DNA of 64,000 nucleotides from assembly GCA_965212165.1 (NCBI GenBank), contig OZ243096.1, positions 2,852,001-2,916,000 on the forward strand, written 5' to 3'. Both the position numbers and the translations under genes were made by a program. Shown piece by piece: positions 45,160 to 54,870 of the stretch. Origin of the DNA: RHLJ01 sp965212165 (lineage in GTDB: Bacteria > Bacteroidota > Rhodothermia > Balneolales > Balneolaceae). Below the pieces are notes generated by a model. It saw only the letters and a program-made list of their open reading frames with translations, was not told where the DNA came from and did no database searches. Numbering within the stretch: the first letter of the stretch is position 1; the number at the start of each line of letters is the position of its first letter.

Positions 45160-45379
45160 TTCTTTAGCTTTGAGTTTTGAAATATTTGGAGCATAAATTA
45201 TGAATATTTCAGTTAGAAATTAGGAATACATTAAGTTTGTAGGACTATTCCTAATTCGCATATTCTTAATTCCTGATCAATCCCTATTAATTGATGTCAG
45301 GAACTCTTAATTTTTGGAGTTCGATTTTAAACAGAAATTAGGCTATGCTTAACACCTAATAAAAGAAAACAACCATAGA
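45160..45379. other. Divergent intergenic region with inverted repeats
   Basis: This 220-base gap separates the Dabb and folE genes. It has an imperfect inverted pair TTCCTGATCAAT (45270-45281) / ATTGATGTCAGGAA (45290-45303) and a looser ATTAGGAAT / ATTCCTAAT pair nearby. These may be operators or fold as RNA on the folE side. No gene or RNA family is recognised. Confidence 0.35.
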
Positions 45380-46060
45380 TTGGAAAACTCAGACTCAGAT
45401 CATATTTCAGTAGACGAATTAGGTGATGCTCACTTTGGTTCTTCAGAACATACACCTATTCGTGATGACGCTTTCGACCTCTCAGATACTGAGAAGATTG
45501 AAATCATTCAACAGCACTTTGAACAGATTATGGAAACCTTAGGACTTGATTTAACTGATGATAGTTTAAAAGGAACACCACATAGAGTCGCCAAAATGTA
45601 TGTGAAAGAGATTTTCCATGGCCTAAACCCTGAAAACCGTCCAAGAGCAAGCACCTTCAATAATGGCTACGATTATAGTGATATGGTTATTGAAAAAAAT
45701 ATTCAAGTAACTTCATTCTGTGAACATCACTTCCTTCCTTTTATTGGAAAAGCACATGTTGCTTATATTTCAAAAGGCACTGTTATAGGGTTGTCTAAAA
45801 TAAATCGATTAGTCGATTACTTTTCACGCCGACCTCAAGTACAAGAACGATTAACTCTTCAAATTGCAGATGCCCTTTCTGATGCAATGCAAACAGAAGA
45901 TGTTGCCGTATTTATTGATAGTAAACACCTATGTGTTTCAACTAGAGGAATTAAAGATACTACTAGTAGTACTATTACTTCTGAGTTTAGAGGTGCTTTC
46001 AAAAAGAAAAAAACTCAGCAGAAATTCATCGATTTTATTAAAACCGATACGCAATTTTGA
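45380..46060 (+). CDS. folE: GTP cyclohydrolase I
   Basis: 226 residues starting on TTG; about 45 extra N-terminal residues precede the fold. The zinc ligands are in TSFCEHHFLPF and HLCVSTRGIKD. SFCEHH, GKAHVAYI and GLSKINRLVDYFSRRPQVQERLT are FolE signature segments. It converts GTP to dihydroneopterin triphosphate for folate or pterin synthesis. It begins a plus-strand run with a glycosylasparaginase, cutC, cysS and yidD, though the gaps allow separate promoters. Confidence 0.95.
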   Translation: MENSDSDHISVDELGDAHFGSSEHTPIRDDAFDLSDTEKIEIIQQHFEQIMETLGLDLTDDSLKGTPHRVAKMYVKEIFHGLNPENRPRASTFNNGYDYSDMVIEKNIQVTSFCEHHFLPFIGKAHVAYISKGTVIGLSKINRLVDYFSRRPQVQERLTLQIADALSDAMQTEDVAVFIDSKHLCVSTRGIKDTTSSTITSEFRGAFKKKKTQQKFIDFIKTDTQF

Positions 46061-46101
46061 GTTCAATAATCTAATTCTCATATTCTTTTAAAAATATTGA
46101 G

Positions 46102-47064
46102 ATGGGAACTAGAAGAGATTTTATCAAATTAAGTGCTTTTGCTGGGTCAACGGTAATTGCAAGTCCATTACTTTCAACTGAAAAGCAAGACTCTGTCACA
46201 AAGCCAGTTGTTATTTCAACCTGGGATCATGGCGTAGTTGCGAATAAAGTATCTTGGGAAATATTATTAAATAATGGTTCTGCACTTGATGCTGTAGAGC
46301 AAGGTGTTCGAGTTGTTGAATCTGATCCAAGAGGTACTACAGTTGGTGTAGGCGGTAGCCCCGATCGTGATGGCTTTGTTACTCTAGATGCTTGTATAAT
46401 GAATCATAAAAATGAATGTGGTTCTGTTGCCTTTCTACAAAACATTGAACATCCAATTTCTGTTGCTCGAAAAATCATGGAAGAAACTCCACATGTGATG
46501 TTAGCTGGAAAAGGCGCCTATCAATTTGCGAGAGAGCAGGGTTTCGAAAAAAAAGAACTCCTAACTGAACAAACTAAAAGAGCATGGGAAGAATGGCTTA
46601 AAACATCAGAATATAAGCCTGTTATAAATATTGAAAATCATGATACAATTGCTTCACTAGCTTTAGATTCAGATGGTAATCTAGCTGGTGCCTGTACTAC
46701 AAGTGGAATGAGATATAAAATGCATGGTCGTGTGGGTGATTCTCCCATTATTGGTGCAGGTTTATTTGTTGATAATGAAGTTGGTGCAGCATGTGGTACC
46801 GGAATGGGCGAAGCCATTATTCGAACTGCTGGAAGTGCAATTATTGTAGAAATGATGCGAAATGGCATGAGTCCACAAAAAGCATGTGAAGCTGGAATAG
46901 AACGAATAATTGAAAAACATTCAGACTTAACCGATTTACAAGTTGGATTTCTCGCTTTAAATAAAAATGGTGAATATGGTGGCTTTGCAGTTTATAAAGG
47001 CTTCACTTATGCAATCCGCACTGCTGATATTAATGAATACAATAATTCAGGCTTTAAAATCTAG
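46102..47064 (+). CDS. Glycosylasparaginase-type N-terminal nucleophile hydrolase with Tat signal
   Basis: 320 residues. The N-terminus has a twin-arginine leader (GTRRDFIKLSAFAGS), so it is exported folded. The Ntn-hydrolase maturation site is the HDT tripeptide with Thr182 as the new N-terminus (HDTIASLALDSDGN). MRYKMHGRVGDSPIIGAG and GEAIIRTAGS are typical of N4-(beta-N-acetylglucosaminyl)-L-asparaginase. Isoaspartyl peptidase or plain asparaginase activity is also seen in the superfamily. It lies 41 bases after folE and 5 before cutC. Confidence 0.85.
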   Translation: MGTRRDFIKLSAFAGSTVIASPLLSTEKQDSVTKPVVISTWDHGVVANKVSWEILLNNGSALDAVEQGVRVVESDPRGTTVGVGGSPDRDGFVTLDACIMNHKNECGSVAFLQNIEHPISVARKIMEETPHVMLAGKGAYQFAREQGFEKKELLTEQTKRAWEEWLKTSEYKPVINIENHDTIASLALDSDGNLAGACTTSGMRYKMHGRVGDSPIIGAGLFVDNEVGAACGTGMGEAIIRTAGSAIIVEMMRNGMSPQKACEAGIERIIEKHSDLTDLQVGFLALNKNGEYGGFAVYKGFTYAIRTADINEYNNSGFKI

Positions 47065-47069
47065 ATTAA

Positions 47070-47771
47070 ATGATTCTGGAATGGGCAATTGAATCCATTA
47101 AAGAAATGAAGCTTACTCAAACTTTAGGCGTTAAAAGGATTGAGCTTTGTTCTTCTCTTGATTTAGGAGGATTAACACCAAGTATTGGATTGACTCAAAA
47201 GTGTTTGGAAAGTACGAATGTCAAAATTCATACAATGGTACGACCAAGAGCTGGCGACTTTGATTATAGTGATTATGAAATAGCTGTTATGCTTAATAAC
47301 ATTGATCATTTTGCTACTATTGGCGTACATGGAGTAGTATTTGGAGCATTAAATAAAGATCATAGTCTAAATGAAACTCATCTTGAAAAACTTATAGACC
47401 GAGCAAAATCTCACGATCTTGATGTAACTTTTCATAGAGCCTTTGATTTTGTTACTAATCCATTTGGAGCTCTAAATAAGTTAATAGACCTAAAAGTTGA
47501 TTGCATTCTAACTTCGGGTCAAAAACCTAATGCTGAACATGGTATTAACTTGATTAAAGAGTTAGTAAATGAGGCAAATGGTAAGATAAAAATTATAGCA
47601 GGTTCTGGTATAAATGCACTGAATGCCCATTTATTTCTTAATTTTGGTCTTGAAGCTATCCATTGCACAGCAAGAAAAAAGATCCATCAATTAACCGAAA
47701 TTGACATGGGTAATGAATATGAACCAGATCAAAAGAAAATTGAAGAAATTCAAAAAGTTTTAGGCTTTTGA
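47070..47771 (+). CDS. cutC: CutC family protein
   Basis: 233 residues, a TIM barrel of the CutC family. RIELCSSLDLGGLTPSIGL, the MVRPRAGDFDYSD stretch, GALNKDHSLNE, VTFHRAFDF and LTSGQKPNAEHGI are diagnostic. The name comes from copper homeostasis in E. coli, where the role has been disputed; no metal site can be inferred here. It starts 5 bases after the asparaginase stop. Confidence 0.93.
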   Translation: MILEWAIESIKEMKLTQTLGVKRIELCSSLDLGGLTPSIGLTQKCLESTNVKIHTMVRPRAGDFDYSDYEIAVMLNNIDHFATIGVHGVVFGALNKDHSLNETHLEKLIDRAKSHDLDVTFHRAFDFVTNPFGALNKLIDLKVDCILTSGQKPNAEHGINLIKELVNEANGKIKIIAGSGINALNAHLFLNFGLEAIHCTARKKIHQLTEIDMGNEYEPDQKKIEEIQKVLGF

Positions 47772-47862
47772 ACGAACGAAATTAGGCACAGAATTTTTTC
47801 AAAGTTAATTGTATTTTCAGTTCTCTTTTGTAAAGAGTTTTTGAAATCATAAATCATATACA

Positions 47863-49326
47863 GTGGCTGATCAGGATTCTTCAAATTTATTAGTATACAA
47901 TACTCTTTCCCGTACGAAGGAAAAATTCGTACCTCTAAACCCACCATTTGTCGGGATGTATGTGTGTGGGCCAACTGTATACGGAGATGCCCATTTAGGA
48001 CATGCTAAGAGCTATGTCTCCTTTGATCTAATACTACGCTATTTAAGGTACTTAGGATATAATGTTCGTTATGTTCAGAATATTACTGATGTAGGACATT
48101 TAGTTGGCGATGGTGACGAAGGTGAAGATAAGCTTTCCAAAAAAGCGCGACTTGAACAAGTAGATCCAATGCAAGTTGCTGAAAAATATACCTATACCTA
48201 TTTCAGAGATATGGATGCTTTAAATGTACTGCGTCCAGATATAGCTCCACGAGCTACAGGTCATATACCTGAACAAATTTCCATGATTGAGACTTTGATT
48301 GAAAAAGGTCATGCTTATAATGCCAATGGAAATGTATATTTCGACGTAAGCTCTGATCCTGATTATGGAAAACTAAGTGGAAGAAATGTTGAAGAATCTG
48401 AGACTGGAACTCGTGTAGAAACAGCTTCAGATAAGAAAGACCCTAAAGATTTCGCACTTTGGAAAAAAGCTAACGAAGAACACTTAATGAAATGGAATTC
48501 TCCTTGGGGTATTGGATATCCTGGTTGGCACATTGAATGTTCCGTAATGAGTACTAAGTACTTAGGTGAAAGTTTTGACATTCATGGAGGAGGCTTAGAA
48601 AACCAATTCCCTCATCATGAGTGTGAAATAGCTCAGGCCGAATGTGCACATGATAACCAATTTGTAAAGTATTGGATGCATAACAACATGGTTACCCTTG
48701 AAGGTCAAAAAATGGGTAAATCGTTAGGAAATGCAATCAATCTTGATGAGTTTTTTACTGGGAGTCATGCTATGCTGACCCGTTCATGGAATCCTCAAGT
48801 AATTCGATTCTTTCTTCTTCAAAGTCATTATAGAAGTACAACTGATTTTTCAGAAGCTGCTCTTGAGGCTGCAGAAACTGGATTGAAAAATCTTCATTCT
48901 ATGATAATATCCATTGAAAAGGCAACTCCTGGAAATGGAAAAGCATATAATATAGAAGCGTTTAAAGCTGCTTTCGAAAATGTAATGAATGATGATTTCA
49001 ATTCTGCTCAAGCCATTGCAGTATTGTTCGAACATCTAAAAGAAATAAGAAAACAAATTACAGCGAATCAAACTCCATCAAATTTAGGAGCCTTAAACGT
49101 TTTTCTTCATGATGTGATTGAAGATGTACTTGGAATATGGCCAAGCGAATCTACTAACGGAAATGGTGAATTGACTTCTGGTTTAGTTGAGCTACTGATT
49201 GATATTCGAAAAGAAGCACGAACTAATAAAGATTTTGCTTTATCAGATAAAGTTAGAGACGATCTTAAGGAATTAGGAGTGCAGTTGATGGACGGAAAAG
49301 ATGGTACTTCTTTTAGTATAGACTGA
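47863..49326 (+). CDS. cysS: Cysteinyl-tRNA synthetase
   Basis: 487 residues from GTG. It has the class I GPTVYGDAHLGHAKSY motif (HIGH-equivalent HLGH), the zinc-binding Cys of YVCGPTVYGD and CEIAQAEC, and GQKMGKSLGN as the KMSKS loop. The C-terminal DALR-type domain ends in DGKDGTSF. It charges tRNA-Cys. Its stop overlaps the yidD ATG by one base (TGATG). Confidence 0.97.
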   Translation: MADQDSSNLLVYNTLSRTKEKFVPLNPPFVGMYVCGPTVYGDAHLGHAKSYVSFDLILRYLRYLGYNVRYVQNITDVGHLVGDGDEGEDKLSKKARLEQVDPMQVAEKYTYTYFRDMDALNVLRPDIAPRATGHIPEQISMIETLIEKGHAYNANGNVYFDVSSDPDYGKLSGRNVEESETGTRVETASDKKDPKDFALWKKANEEHLMKWNSPWGIGYPGWHIECSVMSTKYLGESFDIHGGGLENQFPHHECEIAQAECAHDNQFVKYWMHNNMVTLEGQKMGKSLGNAINLDEFFTGSHAMLTRSWNPQVIRFFLLQSHYRSTTDFSEAALEAAETGLKNLHSMIISIEKATPGNGKAYNIEAFKAAFENVMNDDFNSAQAIAVLFEHLKEIRKQITANQTPSNLGALNVFLHDVIEDVLGIWPSESTNGNGELTSGLVELLIDIRKEARTNKDFALSDKVRDDLKELGVQLMDGKDGTSFSID

Positions 49327-49580
49327 TGAAAGCGCTGAAATTCATATTCAGCAAATTGATTATTGGAATTGTACGATTTTACCAGTTAGCCATTTCCCCA
49401 TGGTTGGGAAGTAGCTGCCGGTACTCCCCCACTTGTTCACATTATATGATTGAAGCAGTGAACGAATGGGGACCGTTGAAAGGATTTTGGATAGGATTAA
49501 AACGTATCGGACGTTGTCATCCTTGGGGAAGTGATGGATATGATCCAGTTCCTGAAAATCCAAAGAAGAAATTGAAATAA
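49326..49580 (+). CDS. yidD: Membrane protein insertion efficiency factor YidD
   Basis: 84 residues. The family signature is complete: RFYQLAISPWLGSSCRYSPTCSHYMIEAV and RIGRCHPWGSDGYDPVP. It supports YidC-dependent membrane insertion and is usually near rnpA/yidC. Here it is coupled to cysS by a one-base overlap, an unusual location. Confidence 0.95.
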   Translation: MKALKFIFSKLIIGIVRFYQLAISPWLGSSCRYSPTCSHYMIEAVNEWGPLKGFWIGLKRIGRCHPWGSDGYDPVPENPKKKLK

Positions 49581-49632
49581 TAGGAAGTCATTCAAAGTGA
49601 AAGTGAAGAAACTACACAGCATAATAATTGTG

Positions 49633-49662
49633 AAGATCCTTTAGTAGTAGCCTCAGGATGAC
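49633..49662. repeat. Degenerate copy of the ATCCTGAA/TTCAGGAT hairpin element
   Basis: AAGATCCTTTAG and CCTCAGGATGAC form an imperfect hairpin in the 144-base gap between yidD and hisI. Read on the other strand it matches the element at 33581-33601 (GTCATCCTGA and CAGGATCTT flanks). It is a decayed, inverted relative. Confidence 0.5.
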
Positions 49663-49724
49663 ATGGAAGAAATTAAATAACCAAAACACAATTGACCATT
49701 AATGGTTAATAGTAAGCTTATACA

Positions 49725-50207
49725 ATGAACGAAATTACATTCAAAAAACGCATTTCCATTTACCAAGTAGAAGAAGAAAAAGACTTGGCTCCAAAATTCC
49801 AGGAAAACGGATTGATTCCTGTGGTAACCACCGATCACACTTCCGGTGAGTTATTGATGCATGGCTATATGAATGAAGAAGCCTTTAAGAAAAGCATTGA
49901 ACTAGGCGAGGCAGTGTATTACAGCCGTAGCCGTGAAGCTTTATGGCATAAAGGTGCAACTTCAGGTCTGACTCAAATTATTAAGGAAATGCGCATTGAT
50001 GATGATCAAGATTGTGTTTGGCTACGTGTTCAGGTTCAAGGAAATGGCGCTAGCTGTCATGTGGGTTATCGCTCCTGCTTTTATCGCAGTGTACCAACAG
50101 GTAAAGAATTCTTTGAAAAAGACGGCGAATTGAAATTCGAAGAATCTGAAAAAGTATTTGATCCACTAGAAGTGTATGGTGATGCTCCAAATCCTACAAA
50201 ATTGTAA
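49725..50207 (+). CDS. hisI: Phosphoribosyl-AMP cyclohydrolase
   Basis: 160 residues. GLIPVVTTDHTSGELLMHGYMNEEAF, YYSRSREALWHKGATSG, DCVWLRVQVQGNGASCHVGYRSCFYR are the standard metal-binding and catalytic blocks. It carries out the third step of histidine synthesis. It has no HisE pyrophosphatase domain. No other his gene is in the window, so histidine genes are scattered. Confidence 0.93.
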   Translation: MNEITFKKRISIYQVEEEKDLAPKFQENGLIPVVTTDHTSGELLMHGYMNEEAFKKSIELGEAVYYSRSREALWHKGATSGLTQIIKEMRIDDDQDCVWLRVQVQGNGASCHVGYRSCFYRSVPTGKEFFEKDGELKFEESEKVFDPLEVYGDAPNPTKL

Positions 50208-50254
50208 ACCTGATTAGATTACCAGATTTACAATCTATCGCTAACAATCTAGCG

Positions 50255-50299
50255 CAAGCGTCCGCTTGTTCCTAACTTTAACTTTCTCCAAGCGGACGG
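50255..50299. repeat. GC-rich inverted repeat in the hisI-ABC gap
   Basis: CGTCCGCTTG (50259-50268) and CAAGCGGACG (50290-50299) are perfect 10-base inverted copies 21 bases apart. The left copy also forms a CAAGCG-TC-CGCTTG palindrome (50255-50268). The surrounding 245-base gap holds no gene. It is likely another dispersed repeat or a terminator-like structure after hisI. Confidence 0.5.
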
Positions 50300-50453
50300 T
50301 TGAAGCTGGACTAAATCTGTCCACCAGATGTGAAGAATTTGGCTGCGAAGAGTTTTTAGCTCTAAGTGATTAAAACACCACATTCTTTTAAAAATAAAAC
50401 TGCCTATTTGACTTAGGTTCTTTTTTGGGTACAATTATCGTAATAAAGCGATT

Positions 50454-52193
50454 ATGAGTAAAAACAAAAATGTTACCTTTGGCTGGGCTGTTAAAAACAT
50501 CATTTGGCCAAGAAGAAAAACCCTCTTTATTGGCCTCCTACTTATCATTATAAGTAGACCTGCAGGCTTAGTACTTCCCGCAGCTACCAAATATCTTTTA
50601 GACGACGCTGTACCCAATAAAGACTTTGAGATGCTTAAACTCATTGTGATCGTCATTGTAATATCACTGATTGTACAGGCAGTTTCTTCTTTTCTTCTTA
50701 CACGAATTTTGAGTGTAGAAGCTCAGTTTCTTATATCAGAATTGAGAGTGAAGGTGCAAAAGAAAATACTATCTCTGCCCATCAATTTTTTTGATAATAA
50801 TAAATCTGGAGCATTAGTCTCCAGAATCATGACAGACGTTGAAGGAGTTCGAAACCTTGTTGGTACAGGGTTGGTACAATTGATTGGCGGAAGCATCACT
50901 TCTATATTAGCTTTGATTCTGTTACTCCAGATCAGTCCAACCATGACCATATTCACACTAATTCCTGTTGGATTGTTTGCCCTTATCGCCTTGAAAGCTT
51001 TTGGAAGAATAAGACCCATATTCAGAGAGCGTGGAAAATTGAATGCAGAAGTAACAGGGCGATTAACAGAAACTCTAAATGGTGTGCGCGTTATCAAAGG
51101 CTTTAATGCAGAAGCATCCGAGAATAGTACTTTTGAAGCGGGTGCCAGAAGACTATATGAAAATGTGAAATCCAGCTTAACAGCTACTGCCTTCGTAACC
51201 AGTTCAGGAACTTTTCTAATTGGTTTAGCCAGCGCCGGCATTCTCGCTATGGGTGGGTATTACATGATTGAAGATAAACTCACTGCCGGAGAATTGATTT
51301 CTTTCATTTCATTACTGGCATTTATGATCGCCCCTATTGTTCAGATGAGTAATATTGGGAGTCAGCTTACAGAGGCGTTTGCTGGTCTAGATAGGACAGA
51401 GGAAATCATGAAAATGGATCCTGAAGATTTGATAGAAGATCGCCCAATCAAGCTGGAAAAAGTAGATGGAGACATTGAGTTTAACAATGTATCCTTTGCT
51501 TATGAAAAAGATAAAGAAGTATTAAAAGAGATATCCTTTAAAGCGCCTCCTGGTTCGGTTACAGCTTTGGTAGGAAGCTCCGGTTCTGGTAAATCTACTA
51601 CTGCCAGCCTCGCAGCTACCTTCCTGAATGCAAGAAAAGGATTGATAACCATTGATGGTCATGATATTTCTAAAGTAAATCTCTCGAGCTATCGTAAGCA
51701 TTTGGGTGTGGTGCTTCAGGATGACTTTCTATTTGAAGGAACTATCAAAGAAAACATTCTATTTCCACGACCTGATGCTTCAGAATCAGAATTACAAGAC
51801 GCAATAACAGGAGCTTATGTAAATGAGTTTACCGACCGTTTTGATGATGGACTGGAAACAGTAATTGGAGAGCGTGGAGTAAAATTATCGGGTGGTCAAA
51901 AGCAACGAATTTCTATTGCCAGAGCATTACTCGCTAATCCTAAAGTAATCATTCTGGATGAAGCTACTTCCAATTTAGATACCGAAAGCGAAACCTATAT
52001 TCAGAAAAGTTTGGATGGATTGATGAAAGACCGAACTACTTTTGTGATTGCCCACAGACTAAGCACCATCCGTAAAGCAGATCAGATATTGGTAATAGAA
52101 GATGGACGAATTGTGGAACGTGGTACTCATGATGAGCTGATAGCTAAAGAAGGTAGATACTTTGAGCTATATACTTATCAAAGTAGAATTTAA
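50454..52193 (+). CDS. ABC-type exporter, fused permease-ATPase (MsbA-like)
   Basis: 579 residues. Six membrane helices in the first 300 residues precede the ATPase. Walker A is GSSGSGKST, the signature is LSGGQKQRISIARALL, Walker B is VIILDEATSNLD and the switch His is in FVIAHRLSTIRKADQI. It is a half-transporter that would work as a homodimer. Substrate is not given by the sequence; lipid, peptide or drug export are all possible. It is monocistronic by spacing. Confidence 0.93.
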   Translation: MSKNKNVTFGWAVKNIIWPRRKTLFIGLLLIIISRPAGLVLPAATKYLLDDAVPNKDFEMLKLIVIVIVISLIVQAVSSFLLTRILSVEAQFLISELRVKVQKKILSLPINFFDNNKSGALVSRIMTDVEGVRNLVGTGLVQLIGGSITSILALILLLQISPTMTIFTLIPVGLFALIALKAFGRIRPIFRERGKLNAEVTGRLTETLNGVRVIKGFNAEASENSTFEAGARRLYENVKSSLTATAFVTSSGTFLIGLASAGILAMGGYYMIEDKLTAGELISFISLLAFMIAPIVQMSNIGSQLTEAFAGLDRTEEIMKMDPEDLIEDRPIKLEKVDGDIEFNNVSFAYEKDKEVLKEISFKAPPGSVTALVGSSGSGKSTTASLAATFLNARKGLITIDGHDISKVNLSSYRKHLGVVLQDDFLFEGTIKENILFPRPDASESELQDAITGAYVNEFTDRFDDGLETVIGERGVKLSGGQKQRISIARALLANPKVIILDEATSNLDTESETYIQKSLDGLMKDRTTFVIAHRLSTIRKADQILVIEDGRIVERGTHDELIAKEGRYFELYTYQSRI

Positions 52194-52210
52194 ATGTATT
52201 GGTCTTAAAA

Positions 52211-53110
52211 TCACTGAAAACCCGCTTTAATAACTTCCGCTAATTTTTCCGCAGCAATTGGATTTCTTCTAAACCACAGTTCAGGCTCAATGAGCTCTAC
52301 TTCGGATACAGCTAATTCCCCCTCATTATCCCACATTATATCAACTCGAGCATAAGCAGGAAGTGGATCGCAAGCTTGAACTACAGTCTCAGCAAATTCT
52401 ATTTCTTCGACAGATGGTGTAAATTCATGAAGCGTTCCACCAAAATCATCTTGAACTCTGAAGTCGCCCTTCTTCCCTTTTTTCAGAACTGAATGGGTAT
52501 ATTTACCTCCAATCACCATGAAAGATATTTCACCTTTTTCCATAATGTTATACTGAAAAGGCTGAATCATCATATCTTCATTTGCAATAAGCGTACGAAA
52601 AATGGATTCATGGTCTACTATATTCCTAGAATTAAGACGGTAAGTATGTCGAGCAGCACCAGCAATGGTTGGTTTCAGAATCACTTCTTCCCAACCAGTT
52701 TCAGCTATACATTTTGCTAACGATTTCTTCTCACCTTGTTTGATGTACTTAGTCTCAACTACGCGAATTCCCTGGCTTACCAAATCCTTCAAGTACCACT
52801 TATCCATATTCCACTTAACCTGTGGAATCGAATTTATAAATGCAGTTTGAGATTCAACTTTAGCTAACCAAGATTTGAACTCATCAAATTTATCGAAATA
52901 ATCCCATGTAGTTCTGAAAACTGCACATTTTGTAGTGGACCAATCAAAATCAGGATCAGCCCAGTCTTTTCGCACTACCTTTAAACCCAGATTTTCAAGA
53001 GCACTTTTTAAGAGCTCATCTTCTGTAAGGAGATTCTGAATGTAGTCATTAACCTTCTTCGGGTTTACATACCTCGATTCCGTTAAAATGACTACATCAA
53101 ATTGACTCAT
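52211..53110 (-). CDS. ATP-grasp enzyme of unknown substrate
   Basis: 299 residues. The ATP-grasp core is visible: a KWYLKDL lysine strand, EEVILKPTIAGAARHTYRL, MMIQPFQYNI, GEISFMVIGGKYTHSVLKKGKKGDFRVQDDFGG and a C-terminal ARVDIMWDNEGELAVSEVELIEPELW that carries the metal-binding acids. Family members ligate a carboxylate to an amine; the substrate pair here is unknown. The ATG overlaps the upstream helicase stop by 4 bases (ATGA), so it is coupled to the helicase gene. Confidence 0.82.
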   Translation of the reverse strand: MSQFDVVILTESRYVNPKKVNDYIQNLLTEDELLKSALENLGLKVVRKDWADPDFDWSTTKCAVFRTTWDYFDKFDEFKSWLAKVESQTAFINSIPQVKWNMDKWYLKDLVSQGIRVVETKYIKQGEKKSLAKCIAETGWEEVILKPTIAGAARHTYRLNSRNIVDHESIFRTLIANEDMMIQPFQYNIMEKGEISFMVIGGKYTHSVLKKGKKGDFRVQDDFGGTLHEFTPSVEEIEFAETVVQACDPLPAYARVDIMWDNEGELAVSEVELIEPELWFRRNPIAAEKLAEVIKAGFQ

Positions 53111-54870
53111 TTTCGTCTTTTTCTGGTTTTACCGCTACTTTTTCTAAATCCTTCAGGCTTTCCTTTCCCACCTTTTCTAAAACTCTTTTTAGAACGGTCG
53201 CCCCCTACTTTTTTCCCAGGATCTTTTTCTGAAGGTTCAACATTAACGTCTCTACCTTCGAATTTTACACCTTTTACGCTTTCAACTAAACTATTTTGAT
53301 ATCCTTTTTCTACTTCAAAGAAAGAGAAGTTATTCTGAACATCAATCTTACCAAAGTCAGGTTTTTGGCCATTCAATGACTCATTTAAAAGTCCCATCAA
53401 ACGAACTGGGTTTAAACCATCACGTCGACCGATATTAATAAAGTATCTATCAAATGAACCTGCATCGTCAAATTTTCTTCCACCAGAATCCCTATCTCTA
53501 CCGCCTCGTTCTTTTCCACCAGCTCTATCTCTTCCACCTTTTGCAGAAGCATTTAGATCTCTAGAGTTATCATAATATTCTAGAAACTGATTGAACTCTA
53601 CAGAAAGAAAATGTTTGATTAGTTCTTCTCTTTCCAAGTCGGCAAGTTTTTCGAGTGCTTTTGGTAAGAATTTTTGAATCTGCTCTTCATTGATTTTGGT
53701 CTCTTTAACTGTATCGATTAATGAAAGCATTCTGATTGCACAGATTTCTTCACCAGTAGGCATATCCTTTTTAATGAATTGCTTACCCGTCATTCTTTCA
53801 AGATCACGTATCCTTCTCATTTCTCTAGTGTGCACAATTGCTATCGAAATACCACTTTTACCAGCACGCCCTGTTCTACCGCTACGGTGAACGTAAACCT
53901 CTAAATCATCAGGAAGGTTGAAGTTGATTACATGAGTAAGATCATTCACATCCAAACCACGAGCTGCAACATCTGTTGCAATTAGTAATTGTAGATCCTT
54001 TGTTCTAAAACGGTTCATTACTTCGTCACGTTGACCTTGAGACAAATCACCATTCAATAAATCTACATCATAGCCGTCTTTGCTCAGCTTAGTTGAAATC
54101 TCTTGAGTCTCTCGGCGAGTTCTGCAGAATACAATCCCATAAATTTCAGGATTCATATCTACCGTTCTTTTTAAGGCCTCAAAACGATCTTTTGCATGAA
54201 CCATGTAAAAGTGATGTTCTACGTTCTTAGCACCAGAATTACGCTCACCCACTGAAATCTCTTGTGGGTCATGCATGTATTTCTGTGCTATCTTCGAAAT
54301 GCCTTTTGGCATAGTTGCTGAAAATAGCAAGGTCTGCTTTTCTTTTGGTGTATCTTCTAAGATAGCATCTAGATCGTCTTGAAAACCCATGTTAAGCATT
54401 TCATCAGCTTCATCAAGTACAAGAGTACGTACATTTGTAACATCTAACTTTCTTCTTCTTATAAGATCAAGCATGCGACCTGGAGTACCAACTACCACCT
54501 GACAACCACTATTAAGTGCTCTTATTTGAGTGGAAATATTTGCACCACCATAGATTGCTACCGTTTTTAAGCCTTTTACTTTTTTACCAAAGGATTTCAT
54601 ATCCTTTTCAATTTGAATAGCTAGCTCTCTAGTTGGTGAAAGTATTAAAACTTGAACATTATTAGATTGAGCGTCTATTTTCTGAATACTTGGTAAACCA
54701 AAAGCACCTGTTTTACCAGTTCCTGTTTGAGCAAGTGCAACCAAATCTCGTTGAGATTCTAAAATAACTGGAATTGCTTCTTCTTGTACTTTTGTAGGTG
54801 TTTCGAAGCCTAGTTGCTCCACGGCTTCAAGCAATTCCTGCTTAAGACCCAGTTCTTTGAACGTTGACAT
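53107..54870 (-). CDS. DEAD-box RNA helicase with C-terminal DbpA-type RNA-binding domain
   Basis: 587 residues from ATG at 54868-54870 (MSTFKELGLK). The open frame runs 45 codons further up, but the upstream part is low in helicase similarity and holds hairpins, so it is better read as leader. It has the Q motif FKELGLKQELLEAVEQLGF, motif I AQTGTGKTGAF, DEAD in VLDEADEMLNMGF, SAT and HRSGRTGRAG. A basic Gly/Arg/Lys-rich linker and a DbpA-like RNA-binding domain (FINIGRRDGLNPVRLMGLL) follow, with a Lys/Arg-rich tail. It is a CsdA/DeaD-type ribosome-assembly or cold-adaptation helicase. Confidence 0.92.
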   Translation of the reverse strand: MSTFKELGLKQELLEAVEQLGFETPTKVQEEAIPVILESQRDLVALAQTGTGKTGAFGLPSIQKIDAQSNNVQVLILSPTRELAIQIEKDMKSFGKKVKGLKTVAIYGGANISTQIRALNSGCQVVVGTPGRMLDLIRRRKLDVTNVRTLVLDEADEMLNMGFQDDLDAILEDTPKEKQTLLFSATMPKGISKIAQKYMHDPQEISVGERNSGAKNVEHHFYMVHAKDRFEALKRTVDMNPEIYGIVFCRTRRETQEISTKLSKDGYDVDLLNGDLSQGQRDEVMNRFRTKDLQLLIATDVAARGLDVNDLTHVINFNLPDDLEVYVHRSGRTGRAGKSGISIAIVHTREMRRIRDLERMTGKQFIKKDMPTGEEICAIRMLSLIDTVKETKINEEQIQKFLPKALEKLADLEREELIKHFLSVEFNQFLEYYDNSRDLNASAKGGRDRAGGKERGGRDRDSGGRKFDDAGSFDRYFINIGRRDGLNPVRLMGLLNESLNGQKPDFGKIDVQNNFSFFEVEKGYQNSLVESVKGVKFEGRDVNVEPSEKDPGKKVGGDRSKKSFRKGGKGKPEGFRKSSGKTRKRRK